Shown: positions 1-7,914 of the stretch, in pieces
Position numbering within the stretch: position 1 is the stretch's first letter
Layout of the letters: every line of letters begins with the position of its first letter
From: an uncultured Lachnospiraceae bacterium
GTDB lineage: Bacteria > Bacillota > Clostridia > Lachnospirales > Lachnospiraceae
Assembly: GCA_910585605.1 (NCBI GenBank)
Contig: CAJUFL010000007.1
Location: 1 to 64,000 of the forward strand
Length of the DNA stretch: 64,000 nucleotides
Reading direction: 5' to 3'
Made by a program: the position numbers and the translations under genes
The notes under the pieces: generated by a model
Told to the model about the DNA's origin: nothing
The model's database searches: none
The model's input: the letters and a program-made list of their open reading frames with translations, nothing else

Positions 1-916
1 TTTTCTTGATTTTTCGGGCATAGAGGCAACTTTTTGATGTGGGAAGTTTGAGTAATTTATTTATCTTGTACTCAATTTCCTTATTGACTCTACAGATAAA
101 ATACTGGAAGTAAAGATCTTCTCGTGTATACTTAACCTTTCCCGAAAGATCATTGCATTTCTTTTGAATCTTTACCCATCTCTCAGTCATACGAGAAAAA
201 TCTTCCTTAAATGCATACGCTCGAATAATATCTAAGCTGTCCAACTCAACGCTTTTATTATTTATATCAATAAAATAATCTACACAAAATTTCCTCTGCG
301 TATCAGTCCCATCGATATCGTTTACTATAACATTTAGTTCGCTCTCGCATAGTGATAGCAATAAGTCTTCTTTTTCAATGGTTGAAAGAAGATTTACTCT
401 CTCAACTATGCTCTTCCAAATGCGTGTAAAAGCAAACCTTTGATTTTGATTGTCATTTGCAATAATCCTGTCATAAAGCGGTAGGTTCTCTGTTTTAATC
501 TTTTCATAATCAAATTTATAAGTTAACGCATCTTTAAAATCAGGGAAGGATTTATTGAGGATATCGCAAAGATCTATTACCTTCTTATTCTCATCTACAC
601 ATTCATTAAGATGTGTTATCATTAGTGTAATTACTGTCAATCTTTGCTGTCCGTCAATTATTTCAAACTTCTTAGGTTCAGATGTGCTCAAAGTGATTGT
701 ACCTAAAAATTTGCTACTTTTTCTTAAATCGTCAATCAGAATTTGAACATTTTCAGTAGACCAATTTATTTCTCTTTGATATTCAGGAACAATATATTCT
801 CGTCCCTTTTCAAGACACACCGTCTTCTCTCGTCCACCCCTCGGCTTATCATAAATAATTAAATCTTCTGAAAGAATAATCTCCTTAACTTTTTTTATAC
901 CACTCAGATTTGCCAT
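1..916 (-). CDS. DUF262 (GmrS-type) protein, C-terminus outside window
   Basis: The frame is open from the ATG at 916 to the window edge (305 codons), behind a GGAGG ribosome binding site. The early region contains VPEYQREINWS and, near residue 80, the DGQQRLTVI motif that marks DUF262. In the GmrSD family this is the nucleotide-hydrolysing half of a modification-dependent restriction enzyme. The expected C-terminal HNH/DUF1524 nuclease half would lie beyond the window, so nuclease activity cannot be judged. The gene is last in the dnd operon as far as visible, 15 nt after a small ORF, so it may use or police the phosphorothioate mark. That link is inference. Family assignment is firm; substrate is unknown. 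Confidence 0.85.
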   Translation of the reverse strand, partial: MANLSGIKKVKEIILSEDLIIYDKPRGGREKTVCLEKGREYIVPEYQREINWSTENVQILIDDLRKSSKFLGTITLSTSEPKKFEIIDGQQRLTVITLMITHLNECVDENKKVIDLCDILNKSFPDFKDALTYKFDYEKIKTENLPLYDRIIANDNQNQRFAFTRIWKSIVERVNLLSTIEKEDLLLSLCESELNVIVNDIDGTDTQRKFCVDYFIDINNKSVELDSLDIIRAYAFKEDFSRMTERWVKIQKKCNDLSGKVKYTREDLYFQYFICRVNKEIEYKINKLLKLPTSKSCLYARKIKK

Positions 917-930
917 TCTCTTTCGTCCTC

Positions 931-1161
931 CTATAACAATCTAATGAACTTATTCAAATGATAACCCGCTTTAGCAATGATCTCATCCGATATTTTCTCT
1001 GTCATATTCATATGATACTTACCCTTATCAACACGCACAATGTCACCATATTTCCAAAAAACATACAAAATTCCATATAATTTTAAATGCTGCATTATTA
1101 TCCGTTGCTTCTCACATCTTATTAGATACATCTAATTCTTTAAATACATCTGTTTGTTCAT
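931..1161 (-). pseudogene. small ORF with in-frame TAG, possibly broken gene
   Basis: An ATG at 1161, 11 nt after AAAGG, opens a frame that meets TAG at 1132-1134 after nine codons. The same frame resumes directly with ATG at 1131 and runs 66 codons to 931. The downstream part (YVFWKYGDIVRVDKGKYH near its middle) reads like real protein, but its ATG has no ribosome binding site. A second short frame here, starting with TTG at about 1164, also looks coding-like and stops after 17 codons. The simplest reading is a decayed small gene between the cysteine desulfurase and the DUF262 gene. A genuine 66-residue protein remains possible. No family recognised. Confidence 0.35.
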
Positions 1162-1182
1162 ACAATCACTTACCTTTCATAA

Positions 1183-2331
1183 CTAAACCAGTTCCTTTGC
1201 AACTCTCAATAGTTTTTCAAAATTATCTCTTAACACTTCAGCATCAATATTCCTTCCCCAACTTAGTCTAATCGACTGATCAATATCATCCTCTGACATT
1301 CTCATAGCCACAAGCACATAACTTGGCGAATAGCTACTTGATGTACATGCCGATCCATTTGAAATGCTGCAATACTCTTTGCTAGACAGCATCAATGCCT
1401 CAGATGAAACTCCATCTATCCAAATATTCAAAGTAGAAGATATTAAATGCTCTATATCTCCATTGATTTTATAATTGATTCCTGATTTATCTAACATTTC
1501 GATTAACATATCTCTAATCGCTATATTATCTGCTTCATCTTTTTTATATTCCTCGGTAGCTAACTCACATGCTTTACCAAAACCACCAACCAAAGCTACA
1601 GGAATCGTCCCTGGACTAATCCCATGTTCCTGCAGTCCCCCAAACATGATTGGCTTAACCGGAGGCAACTTATATTTTTTCCTACGCAACACCAACGCAC
1701 CTATTCCTTGAGGTCCATACATCTTGTGACTGCTGAAAGACAGCATATCATAAGAAATATCTCTCAATTCTTCAACCAACTTACCACAACTTTGAGTTGC
1801 ATCAACATGAAATAATATATCCCTATCTGCCAATTCAGCTCCTATTTCTTTTACAGGCTGAATCACTCCAGTTTCATTATTCACATGCATCACAGATACT
1901 AATAGTGTCTCATCATCAACTAACACCATTACCTCTTCTGCCGATATGCGCCCTGTCTGGTCCGGAGATACATAATCAACTCTGTAACCATGCTCCCCCA
2001 TATATTTTACAGTCTCCAACACCGCCTTATGTTCTATGCTTGTAGTAATTATATGCTTTTTCCCTGTTTTATCAGCATATTCTCTAAGTCCTTGAATTGC
2101 TATGTTATTGCTTTCTGTTGCACCACTGGTAAAGAATACCTCTTCTGGAGGAATGTCAAGCAACAATCCTACTTGTTTTCTCGCATTTTCGACAATAACT
2201 CTTGCATTATCCCCAAAATCATGTGTCCTACTGTCAGCATTACCAATGTTATTCTTATAAATGTCCATCATATAATCCACAACACGATTATCAATCTGTG
2301 CTGACGCATTATAATCTAAATATACACTCAT
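1183..2331 (-). CDS. dndA: Cysteine desulfurase, DndA type
   Basis: A PLP-dependent NifS/IscS-family enzyme of 382 residues that takes sulfur from L-cysteine for transfer to DndC. Visible landmarks are LDYNAS at the N-terminus, TSGATESNN (PLP phosphate binding), the stacking His in TSIEHKAV, HVDATQ, the Schiff-base lysine in SSHKMYGPQG, and the persulfide-forming cysteine in GSACTSSS near residue 330. The ATG overlaps the dndE stop by one base (TAATG), so it is translationally coupled and belongs to the dnd operon. Many dnd clusters lack a dedicated desulfurase and borrow IscS. Here it is present as the fifth gene. The 'DndA' name rests on context, since the sequence alone would only say IscS-like. 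Confidence 0.93.
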   Translation of the reverse strand: MSVYLDYNASAQIDNRVVDYMMDIYKNNIGNADSRTHDFGDNARVIVENARKQVGLLLDIPPEEVFFTSGATESNNIAIQGLREYADKTGKKHIITTSIEHKAVLETVKYMGEHGYRVDYVSPDQTGRISAEEVMVLVDDETLLVSVMHVNNETGVIQPVKEIGAELADRDILFHVDATQSCGKLVEELRDISYDMLSFSSHKMYGPQGIGALVLRRKKYKLPPVKPIMFGGLQEHGISPGTIPVALVGGFGKACELATEEYKKDEADNIAIRDMLIEMLDKSGINYKINGDIEHLISSTLNIWIDGVSSEALMLSSKEYCSISNGSACTSSSYSPSYVLVAMRMSEDDIDQSIRLSWGRNIDAEVLRDNFEKLLRVAKELV

Positions 2332-2711
2332 TATCCTGCTACTCCTAATCTTAACAAATCATCAAGTTCCCTGATAAAGTTGGTTCCCGATAAATAAGAT
2401 ATTCCCCTTTCAATATGCATTTTGATATATTTAGCCATAGTCTCATTATCGGTAGGAATATCCATTTTCTTACACCATGCAATGATCAATGCTTCATAAA
2501 GATCACTATATTCTCCAGCAAAGGTATACCATGACATTTCAACGTTGCTATCAGCGTCTATATTTTCAGGTGTAGGAATGGTATTTTCTTTCAACGAATA
2601 ACAATATGCCCATCTGCAAAGTACATTCCAGTTCTTGATCCCAGTCTTCCCTTTTAATCTTGACAATCTCTCTTTTGCTCGATTTGATAATCGAATCTGT
2701 CGCATAATCAT
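2331..2711 (-). CDS. dndE: DNA sulfur modification protein DndE
   Basis: A small basic protein (126 residues from this start) of the DndE family, which binds nicked double-stranded DNA in the Dnd complex. The N-terminus has the diagnostic pattern RLSNRAKERLSRLKGKTGI followed by WNVLCRWAYC. I chose the ATG at 2711 because it overlaps the dndD stop as ATGA and sits six bases behind GGGAGG. An in-frame upstream start at 2726 would lie inside that ribosome binding site. The presence of DndE separates this locus from the SspABCD single-strand phosphorothioation system, which lacks it. The neighbours dndD and dndA overlap it on both sides. Confidence 0.93.
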   Translation of the reverse strand: MIMRQIRLSNRAKERLSRLKGKTGIKNWNVLCRWAYCYSLKENTIPTPENIDADSNVEMSWYTFAGEYSDLYEALIIAWCKKMDIPTDNETMAKYIKMHIERGISYLSGTNFIRELDDLLRLGVAG

Positions 2712-4645
2712 TGTTCTTCCTCCCATCTGTATCCTGTCTGAATTGTAGTACTTCTTGTTTCATCGTTATAATCAAGCGTATATTCATTACCTACATTTTT
2801 CTTGAGTGCTTTATAGTATTTACCGTATATTTCTGAGTCAGTAGATAATACAATCGTTTGATCACTGGCATTAGGAAAATACGTTTTAATCAAAGCCATC
2901 CTGTGTTTAGAATCCAATCTTGATAATGGTGTGTCAATAATCACAGGTAATTTTCTATTTGAGCAAATTGCCAACGCCCATAAAAGAGATACCACCATAA
3001 GCTGCTTTTCTCCTGCCGAAAGCCGTTCTTTGGGTATTTCCTCTTCTTTGTCATTTAGGTATTTCAAATCGAGGCTCACCGGATCCATCTCTATTCGGAC
3101 AATCATTCCTTTCTTATTCGCCAACTTTTTATAACATTGCGTCATTGCATCAGCCAATTTACCAATCTTCTTCTCCTGAAGTTTCACCTTATACTCCGAA
3201 AGAACACTGGTAGCAAGGTGAGAATACTTAACAATCCTGTCATAATCATCACTTGTCTCCAATTTTTTTAGCATACCCTCCACATATCTGTTGAATTCCG
3301 TATTTGCCTTGATTTGTGCATTATTAAGATGAGGGCGTTCTCTCCTGCACTCGTCAAGTTCTACTTCTTTCTTGCTTTTATCATGTTCTAATTTGATGAT
3401 TTTTTTATATATTTTCCCGATTTTTTCCTCATCGATTTCAACAGAAAGCAAGCTATCCGTACTTTCTATTTCTTGTTGCGTCTCATCACGCACTTCAAAT
3501 AAATGATTAGTATCAACTATTTTTTTATCGAGTCTGCCTTCACATAATTGAACTAACTGTAACCACGATGAATCCGACAGATTATATATCACATCATTAT
3601 CCGATTTCTTGGTTATATCAGTCATATACTGAATGAAGTTAGCAAGTTCTTCTGACTGATTATCATTCTTATAGGAAGAATAAAACTCCTGAATCTTTTT
3701 CAACGCTACACTATTCTCTCTTGACTCTCGCTCCATTTCTACTGAACTCTTCATATCTTCAAGAAGTTCTCTTACAAGAACAAGAGGTAGCTCAGATGCT
3801 GCCGTGTCAAGAAGCTGTTCTTTTTGCTGAGATTGTTTTACTGATAATTCTGTTCTCTTCTTGTAATACTCTTCTTTCTTTTCAAAAATATCTCCACCCT
3901 TTGAGGTATATTCAATCCTCGCTTGCTCTATCTTCTTGTCTGCAATAATCAGCTCATCTTCTAATTTTTGTATTTTATCATCCAAATCCCTTAATTGCTG
4001 CTCTGCATCTTCTTTTGCTTTTTTTAATTCAAATGACACCTCTTCCTTAAAAACTTTGTCCTTATCTTTGCCACTTTTACGTAAAAGTTTAGCCAAATCC
4101 CGCTCAAGACTTTCCAATACTTCAATTCCCAAAAGGGATTTTATTGAATCTTTCAACTTTTCATCTGTACTATCTGCTGCAAGTTCTGCGATCTTTTCTC
4201 CATCAAAAAAGAAGAAATTCGATAATCCGCTCGGCAAAAGATTTTCCATGAACATCACCCAGTTCTCGGTAAGAAATTCATTAGGCTTACTATCCTGCCA
4301 TACTTCTATGCCATCATTAATCTTTCTTTTGCTTCCTTCCCAGCTTCTCTTAACAATATAATCACTTCCATCCATTTCAAAATTAAGCATTACATAAGAC
4401 AAAAAAGTCTTATCTGCTTTATTCACATATGAATCAAGGTATCTGCTATAAGATTGAAATTTACTTTCGGTGTATGAGAAAGAATTTCTCCCATAAAGTG
4501 CTAACAGCACAGCTTCTAAAATAGTTGTTTTTCCCCTACCGTTCATTCCGCCAATTAACACAACATTCTTATTTCCATCAAAAATAAATTCATTTGTTCC
4601 CGCATAAATACCAAAATTATGTAATACGAGCTTTCTAATTATCAT
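2708..4645 (-). CDS. dndD: DNA sulfur modification ATPase DndD
   Basis: An SMC/Rad50-like ATPase of about 645 residues that acts with DndC and DndE to insert sulfur into the DNA backbone. Walker A is GGMNGRGKTT near residue 32. A long charged central region (about residues 190-480) is typical of a coiled coil. The ABC signature is LSAGEKQL, and Walker B is PVIIDTPLSRLD near residue 560. The motif LLPSGLSNFFFFDGEKIAEL (about residues 130-150) recurs almost unchanged in the ATPase of the neighbouring operon. The ATG at 4645 has better Shine-Dalgarno spacing than the one at 4651. Both overlap the end of dndC. Confidence 0.95.
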   Translation of the reverse strand: MIIRKLVLHNFGIYAGTNEFIFDGNKNVVLIGGMNGRGKTTILEAVLLALYGRNSFSYTESKFQSYSRYLDSYVNKADKTFLSYVMLNFEMDGSDYIVKRSWEGSKRKINDGIEVWQDSKPNEFLTENWVMFMENLLPSGLSNFFFFDGEKIAELAADSTDEKLKDSIKSLLGIEVLESLERDLAKLLRKSGKDKDKVFKEEVSFELKKAKEDAEQQLRDLDDKIQKLEDELIIADKKIEQARIEYTSKGGDIFEKKEEYYKKRTELSVKQSQQKEQLLDTAASELPLVLVRELLEDMKSSVEMERESRENSVALKKIQEFYSSYKNDNQSEELANFIQYMTDITKKSDNDVIYNLSDSSWLQLVQLCEGRLDKKIVDTNHLFEVRDETQQEIESTDSLLSVEIDEEKIGKIYKKIIKLEHDKSKKEVELDECRRERPHLNNAQIKANTEFNRYVEGMLKKLETSDDYDRIVKYSHLATSVLSEYKVKLQEKKIGKLADAMTQCYKKLANKKGMIVRIEMDPVSLDLKYLNDKEEEIPKERLSAGEKQLMVVSLLWALAICSNRKLPVIIDTPLSRLDSKHRMALIKTYFPNASDQTIVLSTDSEIYGKYYKALKKNVGNEYTLDYNDETRSTTIQTGYRWEEEQ

Positions 4646-6215
4646 AGCCATCTTCCTCTTCTTCGTCTATTGCCATGTCTATATCTTCATACTGATTCAA
4701 ATTAGCATTATAAGTGCTTTCTTCTCTCACCATAGCTGGTTCAAGGAATTTTTCATTATAGTTTCCACCAAATTCCTTCTTTCTTTTAGTATGTTCAGCG
4801 TAATAATTTGTAGCATCAGCTTCATCTGCATAGAAATTTCTTTTTATCACTCTCGCAAGGTCATCTATTAAACCTTTTTTCTGATCAAGTCCGGTAGACT
4901 GATTCTCTACATCGATCAGACTGTACATCATTTCAAACAAAAGCTCTTCATCAGCATATTGAGGATCATTGCATATTTCCCTTAACAGCTCCCATTCGTC
5001 TTTCCCGAAGAGTTGTGAACCTATCCAATCAGGATCATTAAATGTTCTACCATATACCTTTTCATATATCTTTGGCAGAGAATCATCAAATTCATGTTTC
5101 TCAAACACCCATATTCTCCTGATTTCCCTTAATTCTCCCTCTGAAATCAGCTCTATATTGTCAAAATCCGAAGGACAATTATCATTTAAATTCTTCTGAA
5201 TTTTCAAGAGTTTTTCCAACCATTCATCTCTAATCTCCTTCAAATACGGTCCGTGATGAAGTCTTTCATAACTTCCCTGTAAAGACCCATTCATTTTTCT
5301 GAAACTTCTGCGATCCCGATCTTTACTCTCATCTCCAAATTCATTACGAAATTCTAAAAGCGGAGACATCCATGCTTTCTCATCATCATTTGCAATCATT
5401 GCCTCCATTGATTTGTCACGCTCTACCATGGTACAAACCCAGCAACCGAACCTACTCTTACCACAGCTTGGCAAATCCTTTTCTACCATCAATGGACACT
5501 CGTTATCTGCCGAAGCGCCTCTATATATAGTCATTAGTTCCTTATTAGAGTAGCCCCATGGATTCTTATATTGCATAAGATAAATCCACACATCATCATC
5601 AGTCCAATCTTCTAATGGCGAAAACACAAGCTCATTTGCCATGCTTGGATTAGGACTAAGTAATTCTCTTACTCGCATTTTTTCATATTTTGCCATTGTT
5701 TTAGCACGATTTGCACTCTCTGCCTTTCTCGTACCTATAACAAGTATAATCTCGCCATGTTCCGCAATTTTATCCTTGATAAAATTATTAACAGGTTGAA
5801 TCTTTAACCGGTCAGTACACCATCTTAACTTTTTTCTCGGAAATGGATATCCTCTTCCTAAGAAATTCACCCAAAAAGTATTATTCGTTTTAGGCTTCAG
5901 AATATGCTTCTTAAATGGCATCCCCTTCTCATCAGACATTCTCTCTAGTTCGTCAAGCGACTTTTTTGCCCATCTTGAAATCACCGGCGACTCTACTAAT
6001 GTATCGGTATTAATAACATGTACCGGTTTTTTTAACTGTTCCGGTGACAGCCTTTCAAGTGAATACCACACAAGCTGCAATGTAGCTGTACTATCTTTTC
6101 CACCAGAGTATCCGATAACCCATGGTATATCATCAGCTAAGTATAGGTTACAGACCGTTTCCATCATTCCTTCTATAACTTCTTTGTTTATTGTGGTCTT
6201 GCTATCAACAGCCAT
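4635..6215 (-). CDS. dndC: DNA sulfur modification protein DndC, PAPS-reductase-like
   Basis: An ATP-pyrophosphatase-fold enzyme of 526 residues that activates the DNA and passes sulfur from DndA to the backbone. The PP-loop is YSGGKDST at residues 36-43. A cysteine cluster for the iron-sulfur centre appears as CPLMVEKDLPSCG followed by GCWVC (about residues 235-265). The ATG at 6215 lies six bases after GGAGGGG. The apparent upstream start at 6218 is a TTG and less likely. The gene follows dndB by about 15 nt and overlaps dndD by 11 nt. The highly acidic C-terminal tail (DEEEEDG) is noteworthy but not unusual for the family. Confidence 0.95.
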   Translation of the reverse strand: MAVDSKTTINKEVIEGMMETVCNLYLADDIPWVIGYSGGKDSTATLQLVWYSLERLSPEQLKKPVHVINTDTLVESPVISRWAKKSLDELERMSDEKGMPFKKHILKPKTNNTFWVNFLGRGYPFPRKKLRWCTDRLKIQPVNNFIKDKIAEHGEIILVIGTRKAESANRAKTMAKYEKMRVRELLSPNPSMANELVFSPLEDWTDDDVWIYLMQYKNPWGYSNKELMTIYRGASADNECPLMVEKDLPSCGKSRFGCWVCTMVERDKSMEAMIANDDEKAWMSPLLEFRNEFGDESKDRDRRSFRKMNGSLQGSYERLHHGPYLKEIRDEWLEKLLKIQKNLNDNCPSDFDNIELISEGELREIRRIWVFEKHEFDDSLPKIYEKVYGRTFNDPDWIGSQLFGKDEWELLREICNDPQYADEELLFEMMYSLIDVENQSTGLDQKKGLIDDLARVIKRNFYADEADATNYYAEHTKRKKEFGGNYNEKFLEPAMVREESTYNANLNQYEDIDMAIDEEEEDGYDN

Positions 6216-6230
6216 CAAACACCCCTCCAG

Positions 6231-7295
6231 TTAATTATTCTTAAAATCAAATTCTATCTGCTTATCATCCTCATCAAGCGAAATACCCAGTTGTTCCTTG
6301 ATACAATTCGCAATTAATCTAACTGCCTTTTCATTAGCAATCATTCTACCATCAGGACGAATCGCTCTTTTAATCCAAATCGAAGCATTTCTTCTCCAAT
6401 TTATATCCTCCAGCCCTTGCAACAACTCATTCATATCAAGATTTCTGTCTTCATAAAACATCTTACCAATCTGTCCAAAAGCTTTAATTACAACACCCTG
6501 AGTCACAATATATTTCTCTCTCAACTCCACCTTAGAAATCTGCGAAGCAGATAATTCTGCCCAAGGTTTTACATAATCTGCAACACATTTCCAATATACA
6601 GTAGCAAACTGTTCGGTTTCATCAGTAACACTCTTTTTCCCAACCATCCTTTTATTCGCATTATAAAATGTGTTGAGGGTAAATAGATTGGAAGCGTATT
6701 TTCCTAAATTGTCCTTTTCTTTATCTGTATACCTATCAAAAAAATCTATATTTGATATAACATTTCTGGTCATTACAGCAATAGGATCTCTTGAATCATA
6801 TAACTCTGATATAGAATTTGATGTTTTTACTGCGTGCTTATTCAAATCAGTAAAAATCTGCTGACTTCTGGAAAGACCTTTATCTTCATAAAACACTACA
6901 GCTATAGTCTCTTCTCCTAAAGAGTCATCCTCTCTTAGAGCTTCAAGGATTGCCGCCTTTCTGTGTTGTCCATCATTCAACAGAAAACGTGCATCCATAG
7001 ATACTTCAAGTACACCTACTTCCCTCGATACTCCGCTCTCCCTAAACTCGAACTCACCATCAATAGAAGCTGCTAATGCAGAAAAAACATAATTTTTTCT
7101 GTTCTCTAAAATATATCTGCTAATCACCGGAATCCTGCTCTCGTTCAGTCTCCTCTGTGCCCTATACTCTGGCGGTACATATTCATCTTCTCCCGGGAAA
7201 AGTCTGGGAAGCATCTTCATAGGCACCATAGCTATATAGTACACTCTGTCCGCCTGAATCCCCTTTACGACAGGAAAGCTATACTTAAAATCCAT
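6231..7295 (-). CDS. dndB: DNA sulfur modification regulator DndB, DGQHR domain
   Basis: A DndB-family protein of 354 residues with the DGQHRKAAI motif near residue 115. It is first in the operon. In studied systems DndB is not needed for sulfur insertion but represses dnd transcription and tunes modification frequency. The ATG at 7295 follows GGAGGAG at ideal spacing. The longer reading from 7307 begins with TTG inside that site. Directly upstream is a promoter overlapped by a perfect inverted repeat (7316-7354), a plausible operator for DndB itself. That binding is inference from position and known DndB behaviour. Confidence 0.93.
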   Translation of the reverse strand: MDFKYSFPVVKGIQADRVYYIAMVPMKMLPRLFPGEDEYVPPEYRAQRRLNESRIPVISRYILENRKNYVFSALAASIDGEFEFRESGVSREVGVLEVSMDARFLLNDGQHRKAAILEALREDDSLGEETIAVVFYEDKGLSRSQQIFTDLNKHAVKTSNSISELYDSRDPIAVMTRNVISNIDFFDRYTDKEKDNLGKYASNLFTLNTFYNANKRMVGKKSVTDETEQFATVYWKCVADYVKPWAELSASQISKVELREKYIVTQGVVIKAFGQIGKMFYEDRNLDMNELLQGLEDINWRRNASIWIKRAIRPDGRMIANEKAVRLIANCIKEQLGISLDEDDKQIEFDFKNN

Positions 7296-7315
7296 AATCT
7301 CCTCCAAAACCCAAA

Positions 7316-7354
7316 ATGCGATATACTTAAGTAGTCTACTTAAGTATATCGCAT
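7316..7354 (-). promoter_or_regulatory. Perfect 19-bp inverted repeat, candidate dnd operator
   Basis: The arm ATGCGATATACTTAAGTAG (7316-7334) is repeated exactly in inverse orientation at 7336-7354, with a single base between. The right arm contains the -10 box of the dnd promoter, and the centre falls near the predicted transcription start. A dimeric repressor bound here would block the promoter. There is no T-run, so it is not an intrinsic terminator. Confidence 0.8.
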
Positions 7355-7371
7355 GAATCCTTTTCTGTCAA
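7343..7371 (-). promoter_or_regulatory. Sigma-70 promoter of the dndBCDEA operon
   Basis: Reading the minus strand, TTGACA (7366-7371) and TATACT (7343-7348) are separated by exactly 17 bases. The -10 box is embedded in the inverted-repeat operator. Transcription should start near 7336, about 40 bases before the dndB ATG. The near-consensus strength suggests high expression unless repressed. Confidence 0.8.
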
Positions 7372-7383
7372 CATGAAATCTCG

Positions 7384-7914
7384 TCAATTATCAAAGTCAG
7401 GAGTCCAATCATCAAGCAAATCCTCATCCGTAAGAGCATCAATATCGAAATTACGCCCTTCCAAGGTGCTTACTAGAAAATTTTTTATATTCTCCATAGA
7501 TTCAAGGTCAGAATTTCCCACTTTCTCGGCAAGTTTGGTTGCACCAAAATTTGCAAAGCCTGTCAGAAATTCAATTTTTTTCGAGGAGTCATAGTCATCG
7601 CCAAAAGCCATCTCCAACCTCTCATCCTCGCCAAAATCCACGGTTTGCGAAGTAAGAATGGCTGCCTGATACATAAAATCCATTCTTCCGTCCATATTAT
7701 GTGTAGTCAATACATTTCTCGGCACAGTATACGTATCGCCATCCTCAGCCTCTTCAAGTTTTTTTATTTGCTTATCATACATAATTCCTATAGACATCGA
7801 CAGTAAAAAGATACTATAATTTGTTGCATTCTTCTTTGTGAATATATTACCCAAATTTCTAATAGTCTGATCCCAAGCCATACCTCTAAGCACTACATCT
7901 GATCTGAAGTCCAT
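7384..7914 (-). CDS. Hypothetical protein, last gene of dnd-linked effector operon
   Basis: A 176-residue soluble acidic protein with no signal peptide or membrane segment, and I recognise no family. Its ATG at 7914 sits behind AAAGGAGGG and lies inside the end of the SMC-like ATPase gene (22-base overlap), so the two are translationally coupled and probably form a complex. The C-terminal third is rich in Asp and Glu (ending DEDLLDDWTPDFDN). It ends just before the dndB promoter. By context it is a small partner subunit of the ATPase. No catalytic motif is evident. Confidence 0.75.
   Translation of the reverse strand: MDFRSDVVLRGMAWDQTIRNLGNIFTKKNATNYSIFLLSMSIGIMYDKQIKKLEEAEDGDTYTVPRNVLTTHNMDGRMDFMYQAAILTSQTVDFGEDERLEMAFGDDYDSSKKIEFLTGFANFGATKLAEKVGNSDLESMENIKNFLVSTLEGRNFDIDALTDEDLLDDWTPDFDN

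Noticed and set aside
1132..1134. TAG read through as an amino acid
   Set aside because: No pyrrolysine genes are visible and no other gene here uses in-frame TAG. Decay or a downstream start is simpler.
7316..7354. Intrinsic terminator of the effector operon
   Set aside because: The stem is AT-rich, has a one-base loop and no T-run, and it overlaps a near-consensus -10 box. An operator is a better reading, though some dual role is possible.
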